Notes: a model not told the origin generated them from the letters alone. Positions 8,830 to 19,598 are shown, counted from the stretch's first letter. The stretch is DNA of 64,000 bases from Gigaspora margarita (GCA_009809945.1 WTPW01000453.1:12055-76054), one strand, 5' to 3'. Translations and numbers: made by a program.

Positions 8830-9840
8830 ACCAAAAATACAACAGAAAGCTGCATGAATACTTTACAAACAAATTACTGCCTGAAAACTTTAATGAATGT
8901 GTACAAAAACTAAGAAAGCAAATACAGATGAATAAATTTCGAAAGAAATATATTGGAATAACAATTGATGGAAAATGGTCCACAATTGTAAAAGCTGCAC
9001 TACTTACACAATCTAATATCCTACAAATCCTCCTATCGTACAAAGGAGTACATAATAAAAAAAGTGATTATTATCACCAAGCTTATCTTGCATTAAAAGA
9101 TGCAATGCATGACTATAAGTCAGACATGAATATCATAGAAGAAATAAGAATATAGGGATTAAAATGATATTATATACTAGTATGGGATTATACATAAATG
9201 ATAAACTCTGGTTCAATGGAAAGATTAATTAGAAAATTAATTGTATTATTGAAGAATGCAAGAGAGCGAATGCTATGAACATTTGCTGGGCTGTACTACA
9301 CTTAGGAACCCGGGAAAAGAAAGAGCGATCAGACGTGATTGCTAACATCAACCACATACTAAAAGAGATCAGGGATCTCAGAATTGGAATACTCCTAGAA
9401 AACAGTGCATCCAACAACTGTTTCGGTGCAACAGTTGCAGACCTCGTGGATATTTTGAATAGTATTGACCAAAAGCTTCGATATAGAAATAACAAAGATG
9501 ATAAAAGGATAGCAATATGCTTTGTTATGCAACATGCGTATGCAGCAGGAATAGCAAAATATTTATATGAATTTAAAAATATTTTGTATTTATACGGACA
9601 AGATATACAAGTTATACATGCAAATGGAAGTCCAAAGAAGCTATATATGGTAACGGAATGGATAGGCATGCACACATATTGGATCCAACAAGCACCATAA
9701 CACAAGACATATTTGAATATATTGCAAGGCATAAAGAGGTCCCTTGCTTAATACTAGAAACACCAAATTTGGAACCAGAAGACCAAATAGCACAGATACA
9801 AGAAGTACAAACATTAAGAAAATATGCAAAAGATGAAATT
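8830..9840 (+). CDS. Endonuclease IV-like (AP endonuclease family 2) domain, degenerate (unit B)
   Basis: The TIM-barrel pattern of endonuclease IV is visible through two -1 frame changes (near 9155 and 9650) and one TAG (9230-9232). In order: YIGITIDG, MILYTSMG, VLHLGT, ILLENSASNN, CFVMQHAYAAG, VIHANG, MDRHAH and LILETP. Of the nine metal ligands known from E. coli Nfo, seven are present; His69 is Tyr and Asp179 is Val. The TAG sits where unit C has Trp (NINWR). The family cleaves DNA at abasic sites using a trizinc centre. It lies inside the pol polyprotein between protease and RT. As read here the copy is probably inactive. Confidence 0.7.
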
Positions 9841-10893
9841 GAAGAAATCGATAAAGATCGAAAGAAATGGGTAAAAGAAAGAGAAGAAGAACAACTCAAG
9901 ATATCACAAGAAGATGGAATCCATATACCATCTGGAATGACATTTGAAGATCCTGAAATAAATGATTTAGCACAACAATTGCAAGGAATGGCATTAAACG
10001 TTCACAGAGAACGGCTACAAAACCAGGCACAAAGGCAATTAAATCAAACATTAATCACTGATGTTAATGAAACATTAGATCAGTTTGAAAAAGCAGTATT
10101 CCCAGAATACACTAAAAAGAAAGAAGAAAAAGAAGCTAAAAAACAAACCAAAAAACAAAAAGAAGTGCCAAAACCTGATGGATCTACAGGACAACCAGAA
10201 GGATCAAGAGCATCACAACCCAAACTTGGAACTGTAATCAGACAAAGATTATCTGATTGGGAACAAGAAATAAAAAGGGCTGATGAATTCAAAGATCCAA
10301 AAATAACAGAAAAATTCAAGTATCTCAGAGAAAGATTAAATCGAATAGAAAATTGATTTAACTATATCTCTTCGATGACTGAAGAACAAATAGAAGATAA
10401 CCTCAAAAATGCTGAAGAAACATTAAGAGTAACGATACCTAGAAATACTGAAACAAAAAGAGAAGCAGTATATGAATATCTAAGGGGATTAGCAGATACT
10501 AATGATGCAACAATCTATCAACAAAGAAAGAAAATTAAAGAAATTGAGGAAGAGTATGAAAGAGATACCAGTCCTGCAGTAACTATAACTAAAGAACAAT
10601 TTGCAAGAATGACACCATGGGATCAAAGAAATGTATTAAATGATTTAATATATGGAGCTGCACACTCCCAAAATGAAGCAATAAGACAAGAACACCATAA
10701 TAAACATATGGAATTATTAACTGCACAAGCAGAACAAATGGGAGAAATGATTACAGAACAAAGAGAAATTGCTAATGAACAACGATTAAGGAGAGCTGAA
10801 AGTGCTCAAAGACCAAATCTAAGGAGACCAGAAAAATTACCATTACCCAATAAAATGTATAGAGACAGATCAACCTTTCCGAGAAAGGAATGA
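9841..10893 (+). CDS. Coiled linker region of the pol polyprotein (unit B)
   Basis: Continues in frame from the LETP motif of the preceding domain. It is Glu/Lys/Gln-rich with long predicted helices and a Pro/Gly/Ser patch around 10160-10230. TGA at 10354-10356 interrupts it; the frame runs on through FNYISSMTEEQIEDNL and ends at tandem TGA codons from 10891. The downstream RT frame is +1 relative to it and is already open at about 10880. In unit C the equivalent region is longer and joins RT by a -1 change elsewhere, so this is not a shared programmed site. No fold recognised. Confidence 0.5.
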
Positions 10894-13609
10894 TGATGAT
10901 AATGAATCAGTAAAATCAGATGCTACTGATAAAACCAATACTTCGTGGACCGGAAGAATAAAACTACCTAGTCTACCAAAATCACCAATAAGTTTCAAAT
11001 TTCCTGGAAATTGGACAACTGCAAAACAACAGCAACCTCATAGACCAAAAACACCATCTAGTCTAAGAAATTCTGTAGATATAGCTCAAGAAGAATTAGA
11101 TGAAATATTTAAGACACCTGCTATAAACCTTGAAGAAGGACAGGCATTGTCACCACCAAGAAATAGAGGATTTTCACCAATGAGAAAACAAGATAAAAGA
11201 ACATATATAACATATGATGAAACACTATCAATGTTTGACCCTAAGAAACTAAGACAATATACACCATCTCCACTATCTAAAAGTACTAATCAACCTTCAC
11301 ATGATGAAATATTAAATGAATTAGAATCTGAAAGATTCTGGGATAACCCTGAAACAAGTAAAGGAGAATACTATGTCCCAGGAGGAAAGTTTAAAACAGA
11401 TATAATCTCAAAAATACCAATACAAAGTTCTTTTAAAGGAAGAACATATACACAGTATATACCAAAAGAAATATTAGAACAACCATTACCATCATTCTTT
11501 GATGATTATCGAGAAGATGATAAAGAAATAAAAGAGGAAGGATTTGGGATAACTGCATCTGAAGATGAGATACCCAAAGAAGAATCTGACAATGAAGAAG
11601 AAACAGATCTTCATATAAAACTAAACCATATACACCCATATATAAGAAAAAAGATAGTACCTACTATTATTAGAAATCAAAAACGAGATGATGCTATATA
11701 TAGTGCTCAACATGTTGTTATACCTAAGCAACATGTAATGTCTATAAAGATAAGAAAGCAGATAAAAGATGGATATATCGGAACTCCAGAGTATCTTGCA
11801 AAACAAGAAATAGCTATAGAACCTGGAATAATTAATGACAATCATGTGATTATTGTCAATTATTCAGACAAAAATGTCCAAATAAGTAAAGATCAACACA
11901 TAGGAAATGTGGAAATAATAGAAAAAAGGCCTAAAATTTTTTCTATTAAAGAAATTGAAATAGATTGGAAGAATCCTAAGATAGCTGAAAAAAAGCGAAT
12001 TGAAGAAATTAAAGAACAATGTGGTCCAATTGTTTGGAAACAAATTGGAGATATTATAATTAAATATATTAACATATTTAGAAGAAAAGAGGAAATGGGA
12101 ACAAGTGTCAATGACAAAGTCATTCCTAAAATAAAATTAGAATTGAATAAAGAAGAAAAAGATATTCCTGAAAGGGATAAGAGACAACAAGTCAGAAAGT
12201 ATTCTGAAGATGAATTAAAAATTATTAAGAAATTATTAGATGAACTAAAAGAAAATAATATCGTTAGACAAGGATTTAGCGATTGGGGAAGCAATGTATT
12301 AGTAATAACTAAGAAAGATGGAACTAAGAAAATTGCTATAGATTATAGAAATCTGAATAAACATTTAAANCAATTTAAAGAACCATTACCTGATATACAT
12401 CAGATGTTGCAGAAAATAGCTGCTCATAAGCTATATACAACTATGGATTTAAAATCTGCATATTGGCAATTAAAAATGCATGAAGATTCTCAAAAATATA
12501 CTGCAAGTATATTTGGGAAATATGGAACATATATATGGAATAACCTACCATTTGGAATTAGTACGGCACCTGCCTACCTTATTAATGCCGTTAATAAACT
12601 ACTCTCTGATTTCGATTGGATATTGTTATATATGGATAATTTAACAATAGTCACTGATAATATGGATCAAATGAGAGATAGACTAATGAGGACATTAGAA
12701 AGGCTTAAAAAGGCGGCCCTGAGACTCAAATATTCCAAATATGAATTTTGTGTTAACAAAACAACTATATTAAATCATGAAGTAGAATATGGCAAAATAT
12801 GGAAAAATACCATGAAAGCCAAAGAAGTAGATAAATTCGTAACTCCAAAAAACAAAAAGGAACTACAAGGGTTCCTAGGATTTATGAATTACTTTAGACC
12901 TTATATTTATGACTTCGCAAAAATAGCAGACCCGTTATATAAATTAACCGGTAATACTGCATTTGAATGGACAACACAGTGTCAAGAAGCAATGAATAAA
13001 CTTAAAGAAGAAATTAAGCGAGAATTATGCTTATCATTTCCAGATCCAAATCAACCATTCTTTATAGAATGTGATGCCTCACAAGAAGCTATAGGAGCTG
13101 TACTTTACCAAGAGGATTTTGAAAGGCAACATTATAAAAAAGAAGCAATTCCTAAGGAAGAATTGTTTAAAGAAAGCCTAAGAGTCTATTCTAAACCTAT
13201 AAAATCTGGACGAAGAATTATAGAAATAGGCTCAATGGGACTAAATGAGTCACAAAGAAATTGGCCTGCTACACAAAGAGAAATGTATGCAATGGTCACT
13301 TTTCTAGAAAAATGGAGACATTATATTGGATTTCAAACTATACATATATATACTGATTCAACCGGCATATCAAGCAAAAAATCACCAAAACTATGCAACA
13401 ACCGAACAATGCAAAATTGGATAGAAATTTTATTGGATTTTAATATGCAATTACATAGGATAGCTGGACAGGATAACCATGCTGCAGACTATCTAACAAG
13501 AGGTACAACCCAAGAGCTAGAAGAATTAAAAGAGCAAAAAGAACTCTTGAAACAGCAAGAGATTCTTGAAAAGAAAAAGAAGAAAGCTCTTGAAAAGAAA
13601 AATTCCTGA
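10880..13609 (+). CDS. pol: Reverse transcriptase-RNase H with dUTPase-like linker (unit B)
   Basis: Open frame from about 10880; first ATG at 11174 and an unbroken run to TAG-free stop TGA at 13607. A disordered N-terminal part (NTSW near 10940) precedes a dUTPase-like beta linker (IEPGIINDNHV to DQHIGNVEI, about 11818-11920), a segment known before RT in many Ty3-type elements. RT motifs follow: IAIDYRNLNK, DLKSAYWQL, LPFGISTAP and YMDN (12629-12640), then GFMNYFRPYI. RNase H has ECDAS, ESQRNWPATQREMYA, YTDS and AADYLTR. One N lies at 12370. The catalytic box is YMDN, not YMDD, as in unit C. Role: cDNA synthesis and RNA removal; closest by eye to Ty3/caulimovirus-type RT. Confidence 0.9.
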   Translation, partial: RERNDDDNESVKSDATDKTNTSWTGRIKLPSLPKSPISFKFPGNWTTAKQQQPHRPKTPSSLRNSVDIAQEELDEIFKTPAINLEEGQALSPPRNRGFSPMRKQDKRTYITYDETLSMFDPKKLRQYTPSPLSKSTNQPSHDEILNELESERFWDNPETSKGEYYVPGGKFKTDIISKIPIQSSFKGRTYTQYIPKEILEQPLPSFFDDYREDDKEIKEEGFGITASEDEIPKEESDNEEETDLHIKLNHIHPYIRKKIVPTIIRNQKRDDAIYSAQHVVIPKQHVMSIKIRKQIKDGYIGTPEYLAKQEIAIEPGIINDNHVIIVNYSDKNVQISKDQHIGNVEIIEKRPKIFSIKEIEIDWKNPKIAEKKRIEEIKEQCGPIVWKQIGDIIIKYINIFRRKEEMGTSVNDKVIPKIKLELNKEEKDIPERDKRQQVRKYSEDELKIIKKLLDELKENNIVRQGFSDWGSNVLVITKKDGTKKIAIDYRNLNKHLXQFKEPLPDIHQMLQKIAAHKLYTTMDLKSAYWQLKMHEDSQKYTASIFGKYGTYIWNNLPFGISTAPAYLINAVNKLLSDFDWILLYMDNLTIVTDNMDQMRDRLMRTLERLKKAALRLKYSKYEFCVNKTTILNHEVEYGKIWKNTMKAKEVDKFVTPKNKKELQGFLGFMNYFRPYIYDFAKIADPLYKLTGNTAFEWTTQCQEAMNKLKEEIKRELCLSFPDPNQPFFIECDASQEAIGAVLYQEDFERQHYKKEAIPKEELFKESLRVYSKPIKSGRRIIEIGSMGLNESQRNWPATQREMYAMVTFLEKWRHYIGFQTIHIYTDSTGISSKKSPKLCNNRTMQNWIEILLDFNMQLHRIAGQDNHAADYLTRGTTQELEELKEQKELLKQQEILEKKKKKALEKKNS

Positions 13610-13614
13610 AGAAA

Positions 13615-14466
13615 TTAATCTGAATTATAATCGAACTCAAGACTATTGTCATCACTAAGATAACTATCAGATGAATCACAATCAATAAAGATATTGCAAC
13701 GAATGCAAAAAGAAGAGTTATAACAAGAATTATAACAAGAATTGCAAACAAACTTAGAATCAATAGGTTTATCAAGAACCTTATTTAATGAAAAATCACA
13801 AGAACAATCAAAAGGAGTAGAATTACAACGTCTACAGCAGACATACTCAAAAGAAGGATATTCACAAGTACCACAATAAAACTGTGGATTGTCATCCATA
13901 TATTCGCAAGAAATCTCAATATCAGAATTGGAATCACCAAACCCATAATTCTCTAGGGCTTGAGAAAGAGAATGTATTTTAGAATCTAAAAAATAATAAG
14001 GGATTAATATTCATCCAACATGTAAGACGAACGTAGAAAGTTAGTTATCTAACTACTCCGCTCGGCTTACGTGATAAACCAATAAACCCTTACCATCAGA
14101 AGAAGACTCCAATCCAAAAGATTCAGAAGGAGGAGTAATTGGATAACCCGCAGAACGAGTATTACGCAACTCATCAAAGTCTCTGAAAGAAACTTGTGAA
14201 GAGAGGTTACTATCGTTAAAGTACCCGGACGAAAAGGGTAAATGTTCCGGCAAAGTTGGATAATGCAAAGAAAGGAACTTTGAGTATAAATTATGCAAAA
14301 GATTAAATTCTGAGTGATTCCAAAGAAACAAAACAAAAGATTCAAGTACTTCATAACGAGAATCTGAGGATGCCAAAAGAGATTTATAAAGAAACAACTG
14401 TTCATTGTTACAACCATCACAGTTGCAACCCAAGGAGCATGAACACCGCAAATTTGGGGAAGACAT
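13615..14466 (-). CDS. Antisense spliced gene for a Cys-rich, putative zinc-binding protein
   Basis: Minus-strand gene of two exons. Exon 1 runs 14466-14094 (ATG to a GTAAGG donor); the intron 14093-13986 ends in TTTTTTAG; exon 2 runs 13985-13615. The splice restores one frame of 247 residues. The N-terminus has CSCSLGCNCDGC; exon 2 encodes an acidic stretch, then CGTC, CCRRC, CSC and CNSCYNSC-x-x-x-x-CIRC, enough for two or more zinc sites; the C-terminus is acidic. It lies between RT and transposase in unit B and is absent from unit C, where those genes overlap. Codon use is T-rich, unlike its neighbours. It may be a captured host gene or an antisense regulator; no family recognised. Confidence 0.6.
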
Positions 14467-14819
14467 AAGAAAGCAGAACCCGAATTATATAGGGAAATAA
14501 TACGAGTAGAACCAATATTGATGAAAAATAAGAAAAAGAGAAATCTGAAAAGGATTAAAGAAAAGAAATAACGAATAAAAAATGACGTACAAGAAGCAGA
14601 ATATGCTAGAAAGAAAATAATATTACTAAGCATTCAGGAATGAAAAGATATATATATAAGTCAAGTAAATGACAAAGAAAAAGCAACGAAAAAATCTATC
14701 CAATTTATAATAAAAACCACCATTATTGGATAAACTTCAAAAAGATAAGAAAAACTTGAAAATCCAAGAAAGAATGAATCAAAAAGAATTCAAACCAAAG
14801 AATTGATAAACCGTGAGAA
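14467..14819 (-). promoter_or_regulatory. Intergenic region with TATA-like run for the antisense gene
   Basis: Separates the antisense gene from the transposase. ATATATATATA at 14648-14659 lies about 185 bases upstream of the minus-strand ATG and could be its TATA box. A long hydrophobic minus frame from 14633 overlaps exon 1 in another phase and is treated as a shadow. The plus side up to 14820 is A-rich 5' flank of the transposase. Confidence 0.35.
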
Positions 14820-15737
14820 ATGGAAGATAAGGAATCCAAAACGCCAAGTATTCCATCATTAAAGGAGCTGTGGGAAATCTTTGACAATGAACTTTTAGCA
14901 ATAGAACATCTACAAGATAAAGAAATTATCTATAAAAGTCTAAACTGCAGCAACGAAACCTGTAAAAGACCAATGAAAATGTATCCCCGTGAAAAAATGT
15001 TTAAATGCAATAATCGACATTGCAGAAGATCAGATTCACTGATGATCAATTCATGGTTCTCATGCGAAAGATTACCAGTAAATGATCTACTACTGATATA
15101 CTACTTATGGTTACAAAAAGTATCTGTGACGTCAATCGCGTCTATCACAAAACATTCAACTCATACGATAAGCGATTATGTAAAAAATATTCGTAATCTC
15201 GTACAATCACACGTACAAGTAACTAACCAGAAAATCGGAGGAAAAGACATCATTGTAGAAATAGACGAATCTCACTTTGGTCATAATAAGTACTGGAAAG
15301 GAAGGTACAAAAAGGAAGTCAAAGTATTTGGCGCCGTAGAAAGAACCAAAGAACGTCGAATATTTGTACAGGTTATACCTGATAGAAAAGAATCAACATT
15401 ACTAAAATTGATTCAAGATCATATTGAACAAGGATCAATAATCTACTCTGATTGTTTGAAATCGTATAAAAATATCTCAAACAAGTTAGGATTTGAACAT
15501 CTAACTGTGAACCACTCACAAAACTTTGTTGACCCTGAAACAGGAGCTCACACTAATACAATTGAAGGAAATTGGAACAGTTTTAAATTATTAATTCCCG
15601 CCAGAAACAGGTCAGAAGAACTCATCGGACCATGTCTATCAGAATATATCTGGAGAAGACAAAATAGTGAAAATTTATGGGAATCATTGCTACAATGCTT
15701 AGCAAAAGAATTACTGATCAAAGATGATGAAATTTAG
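14820..15737 (+). CDS. Merlin/IS1595-type (ISXO2-like) DDE transposase (unit B)
   Basis: 305 residues, uninterrupted. The N-terminal zinc ribbon has CSNETC and CNNRHC, followed by the WFSCERLPVNDLL helix typical of the family. The DDE core shows IVEIDES (first Asp, about 15254-15275), IIYSDCLKSY (second Asp), HLTVNHS and HTNTIEGNW (Glu), then LIPARNR and YIWRRQN. This family cuts and joins DNA ends and makes 8-9 bp target duplications in Merlin elements. It stands where a retroelement would carry rve integrase, and no rve domain was found, so it is the candidate integration enzyme. ATG 14820 is the first in frame. The unit C copy is broken. Confidence 0.9.
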   Translation: MEDKESKTPSIPSLKELWEIFDNELLAIEHLQDKEIIYKSLNCSNETCKRPMKMYPREKMFKCNNRHCRRSDSLMINSWFSCERLPVNDLLLIYYLWLQKVSVTSIASITKHSTHTISDYVKNIRNLVQSHVQVTNQKIGGKDIIVEIDESHFGHNKYWKGRYKKEVKVFGAVERTKERRIFVQVIPDRKESTLLKLIQDHIEQGSIIYSDCLKSYKNISNKLGFEHLTVNHSQNFVDPETGAHTNTIEGNWNSFKLLIPARNRSEELIGPCLSEYIWRRQNSENLWESLLQCLAKELLIKDDEI

Positions 15738-15869
15738 AAGGAAAATTCGTGAGAAAAAGAATCAAGAATTTAAAGATAAGCCATAAAAGGCAAAATGAAA
15801 ATAAAAAATTAGGAACCCCAAAATCTACAAAAAGTACCCTAAAAAGACTGACACAACCCTCACCACTAA

Positions 15870-16235
15870 ATGGATTCGACTCAACAAGAAAACCAACAAT
15901 CTATTAATACTAAACTTTGGATACGAGGAGTAATTACATCTCTACGAACCTTACTGGCCAAGAAAACTGTAATTAGGTTACAACAAGGAATTCAAGGATT
16001 TGAAGAAACACTTCTACTTGATATATCTGAAAGAAAACAGATTCTAGTCTACGAAACTGAAATCTTTGACCTAAAAGAAGAATTAAGAAATCTAGCAATA
16101 GATTGTAATATCAACATTAATCAAAACTTTATCTACTCAGGAATTCAGGAAAGAATCGACAAAATCGATACCGCCCAAAAGGCCTACTATTTAAGATATT
16201 TTCTAGAAGAAGAATATTTTCCAGCCAATGAATGA
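15870..16235 (+). CDS. Helical protein preceding the CCHC protein
   Basis: 121 residues, predicted all-helical with leucine heptads (SLRTLLAKKTVIRL, ILVYETEIFDLKEELRNLAID). The stop TGA at 16233-16235 lies within an 8-base overlap (ATGAATGA) with the next gene, suggesting coupled translation. No counterpart was clearly identified in unit C. Function unknown. Confidence 0.55.
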   Translation: MDSTQQENQQSINTKLWIRGVITSLRTLLAKKTVIRLQQGIQGFEETLLLDISERKQILVYETEIFDLKEELRNLAIDCNININQNFIYSGIQERIDKIDTAQKAYYLRYFLEEEYFPANE

Positions 16236-18257
16236 ACTTCAATCAATAGAATTATCAAATACCGATTACCAAAATCGAGAAGAAAAGGAAGAAAACAACA
16301 ATTCTGTGTCATTGCAACCGATGCAACTATCAGTGGAGTCAAGGAGTACAAGCCCTCAAAGAACTCAACCAATATGGAAAATCTGCCAAGGCAACCATGG
16401 ATTTAGGTTTTGCCCAAACACCATTTGTGGATTATGTCAAAAGAAAGGATATATCAAGCGAGACTGTCTATTATTCAAATGTTCTAAATGTAGACGTCAA
16501 GGACATAATCGACAAGAATGTGGTAAACAATGCTTCAGATGCCACGAATATCATGTCAACACTACTATTTGCCCACCAATAGAAGAATGAAAGAAATCTC
16601 CAAAAGAGATTAAAGAAATCCAACAAAAAGAAAAAGAATGTAACTATTGCCACCAGAAAGGACATATAGAATATTATTGTGAAACAAAAGAAATCTATCA
16701 GAAAAATCTAAACATAGAATGCGGATGCTCAGAAGGCATGATCTACTGCAAAAGAAGAAACTATGGAAACAACAAAACCAAGTTCCACTGTGATAAATGT
16801 CACATGCCAAACGAAGAATCTAAAATCAATATAGTAATCGAATTAGGGGGAAGAAAGAAATTATATTGTCACGAATGTCAATATTTCTTTATGCTTGTAC
16901 TACCGTACAACTATGAACAATGAACCACTATCCTCGGAAGACTCGAAAAAGAAGGATTAATTCGGAACTGTTATGTATGTCAAAGAAAAAACCTCAAAAG
17001 AAGAATGCATAACGAAGGACAAAGCTTCTTCTGTACCCGAGAAGAAAAATATGGAACTATGGCATATTGGGAAGTATCTGACCCAACTAGGAACTATGAT
17101 CTAGCCACAAGAATTAACCACCACTGCTACTTAAGCAGATCTGCTGGATCAGCATATGACATGAATATCGACAAGATATTCCGAATCGCCAAAGTCCTAC
17201 TCAGACAAACTGAATTGACTATGGATCAAGCTCTAAAAGAACGACAAGAAGATAAATATTCATTAGAACATGAAAATGATGATTACCCGGAAAAAGGAAG
17301 TGAATTTGAAAACTATTATCATTCAGAATATGCTGAGGAAACTGACCTCCAAGAAGCATTAGAAAGATCATTACAAACATTCACCGAATGGACAAGAGAA
17401 ATGTCTATCAGCAAAACTGATAAGACTTTCCCTAACGGATATAATCAATGCCAAGCATGTTACATGTGCTTTGACAAAGAAAATACTGATGATCTTGAAA
17501 AAATATACAGTATTGACGAAGAAAAAGAGATCTACTATTGTAAAGGCTACTGTTACAATGTAGAAGTATTAAAACTTTCATACTCAAAAAATGCACTGAG
17601 AAGAATTTACTTGAAAAACCCCATGAAATAAAAAATCAGATCTGCGATGAGTGTACAAAATCCACTCAAGAAAAAGAAAAAGAAAAACCTTTAACCATAA
17701 AGGAACCTAAAGGAAAACAGAAAGAAATCTCATATCAGGATGAGATCAACTTTCTCTACCAAAGGATAAATTGGTTTGAAACAACTGTGCGAAAACAACA
17801 GGAATATATTGACCTTTTAAAATACAAACTAGACCTAATGAATAGCCAAAAAAGGCACTATAAGGATAAACTACGATTCCTAATGGATGAAGTCGCTAAC
17901 CTAATGGAGAAATCTTTGCAACAAGATACCTATATACCATTTGACCCTATGACGCAATCTCAACAAATTATAGACGGAAGTCTAGTAGCAAATGCAGAAT
18001 TCCAAGAAAGAATTCTAAATGATGATGAAGACATCTTTATGGAAGATGCAGATGCCTTCAGGGAAGCAATGGTCCAAAAGGCCCATGAACAAAATCAAAA
18101 CCTAATTGACCTTATGGAAAATGAAACCATCAGATTATATCATTCACATCTTTTAGAACCAGAAAAAAGGGAACCACCCAGAAAAAGAGCCAGATCAGCC
18201 GACTCATGGCTAGAAAAAAATTACGCACCAATCATCAATATTTCAATTAATAAGTAA
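16228..18257 (+). CDS. Second nucleocapsid-like CCHC zinc-knuckle protein (unit B)
   Basis: Separate from gag. The N-terminal part holds a row of Cys/His modules: CGLCQKKGYIKRDC, CSKCRRQGHNRQEC, CFRCHEYHVNTTIC and CNYCHQKGHIEYYC, then further CxxC pairs. TGA at 16588-16590 and 16921-16923 lie in one continuous frame; the second aligns near Tyr/Phe in unit C. After 17600 the frame steps by -1 and continues through CDEC into a long coiled region (EISYQDEINFLYQRINWFE) to the stop at 18255-18257. The unit C homologue is at 35367-37331. Likely binds nucleic acid; the role is unknown. Confidence 0.65.
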
Positions 18258-18618
18258 AATAGCTTTATATAGTTAAAACATTTTTATACTCTATCTGTAA
18301 TAAAAATAATAGGACATTCCAATTAAGTCATATGTTTAAACACATAAAAACTTAATATAATACCCGATTAGGGAAGGGAATGACTATGGTGTGCGAGGAG
18401 GGGCACCCATACATGTAATTGAAAATATTTATCCCATATCACTATCTCTGGCAACACAAAAATTATCTAAATATAGGAATAATAATTCGTACCTTCAAAA
18501 TATTAGTAATCAAATCTGAAGATAAGAATTAGTAATCAAAGATTCAAGAAAAAACTTTACTCCGAAATTATACTTTTGAAAAGTATTTAAAGACTTTCTG
18601 GAAGAACAAAAAGACTAC
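18258..18618 (+). promoter_or_regulatory. Intergenic region between the two gene blocks of unit B
   Basis: No coding frame. TTTATATAGTT at about 18270 is TATA-like, and the matching region of unit C (37332-37560) has CTATATAACTATATTTAG at the same relative place. A GC-richer patch (GTGCGAGGAGGGGCACCC, near 18391) stands out. A second promoter for the downstream helical and kinase-Nudix genes is plausible. Confidence 0.4.
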
Positions 18619-19008
18619 ATGTTCCAACAAACATTAATAAACGATTCACTTCAACAACCATTAAAAAATAATTCTAAAACACTTACATTTGAAGAAGCAA
18701 AAGAACTTGTGAAAAGAAACAAGATAATTATTGACAACCATATCTTACCAAGATTTACATCATACTTAAATCTTTTATATTCAGATATCTATCTTAATAT
18801 AACTAACAACGCGACCTTTAAAGAAAGGTACAAAATTGAATTATTGGAAATACAGATACGAGACCACTTCTCGACAACAGAATTATCTGAAAGAATCCAA
18901 AAGATTCTTAACTTAACAACAACTGAAGACACCATTCAGAAAAATAAAGAAGAAATATTATTGCTGATTAACCAAGCAATATACTACAAAGATAATAGAG
19001 AAAATTGA
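18619..19008 (+). CDS. Helical protein, 3' block (unit B)
   Basis: 129 residues from ATG 18619 to TGA 19006-19008, whose last base is the A of the next ATG (TGATG). Predicted helical with alternating charged and hydrophobic residues; no Cys or membrane segment. First gene after the intergenic region; its neighbours are similar helical proteins. No family recognised. Confidence 0.5.
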   Translation: MFQQTLINDSLQQPLKNNSKTLTFEEAKELVKRNKIIIDNHILPRFTSYLNLLYSDIYLNITNNATFKERYKIELLEIQIRDHFSTTELSERIQKILNLTTTEDTIQKNKEEILLLINQAIYYKDNREN

Positions 19009-19369
19009 TGACATCATCATCAACTGCAAACCAATTTGAAGACTCTCAAGAAACTCTTCAACTCCAAACCATATTCGAACTATTGACCATTAAAGGACTA
19101 CTCAGTCAACTACACGTAGCTGCTATATTTGATAGTAGTAAAGACTTATTTATCTATATCCAACAGGCCCTACAAAGTACTGTATCTACAATACCAGGAA
19201 GCGACTACAAGGATAACCTTACTAGCCTTATTAATCAAGAAAGGCCTATTGAATTTAATCAACAAACCAATACGTAGTAGAACTTAATCGAATAATCAAT
19301 TGGACAGAAACAGGAATTCACAGTGAAATAAAAATCTTTGAAGAACCTAATGAACAATCAAATTATTGA
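19008..19369 (+). CDS. Helical protein with frame change near its C-terminus
   Basis: Starts at ATG 19008, overlapping the previous stop by one base. The first frame ends with two TAG codons at 19275-19280. A neighbouring frame continues in the same style (LNRIINWTETGIHSEIKIFEE) to TGA about 19367-19369, overlapping the next ATG at 19350. A single-base change near 19265 would join them; whether it is real is unknown. Confidence 0.4.
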
Positions 19370-19598
19370 TTTCCAAAAAGAACTCCAAGAATTAGAACAA
19401 CGACAATTAATTAACAACCGACACGTAAACTTACTTAATATAAAAACAATATTGGAAGCTCTACGAATCAATATATCACAACTAATTGGATTAGAGTCAC
19501 TTAGGACCTCTTATAAAGCCTACGACACAATTGACTTTAACCTTGAACAAATGATTAACTCAATCGATTTAGAAATAGCATACCTTCAAAATCAATAA
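19350..19598 (+). CDS. Small helical protein
   Basis: 82 residues from ATG 19350 (an in-frame TTG lies at 19338) to TAA 19596-19598, which shares one base with the ATG of the following long frame (TAATG). The sequence has Leu/Ile heptads over the whole length and could form a coiled coil. Function unknown. Confidence 0.45.
   Translation: MNNQIIDFQKELQELEQRQLINNRHVNLLNIKTILEALRINISQLIGLESLRTSYKAYDTIDFNLEQMINSIDLEIAYLQNQ

Noticed and set aside
10873..10893. A programmed frameshift between the coiled linker and RT.
   Set aside because: Unit B needs +1 and unit C needs -1, at different positions relative to the shared NTSW motif, with no common slippery site or structure.
14067..14633. A 188-codon hydrophobic minus-strand frame.
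   Set aside because: It overlaps the spliced Cys-rich gene in another phase and reads its T-rich DNA as Phe/Leu; the spliced gene is the better explanation.
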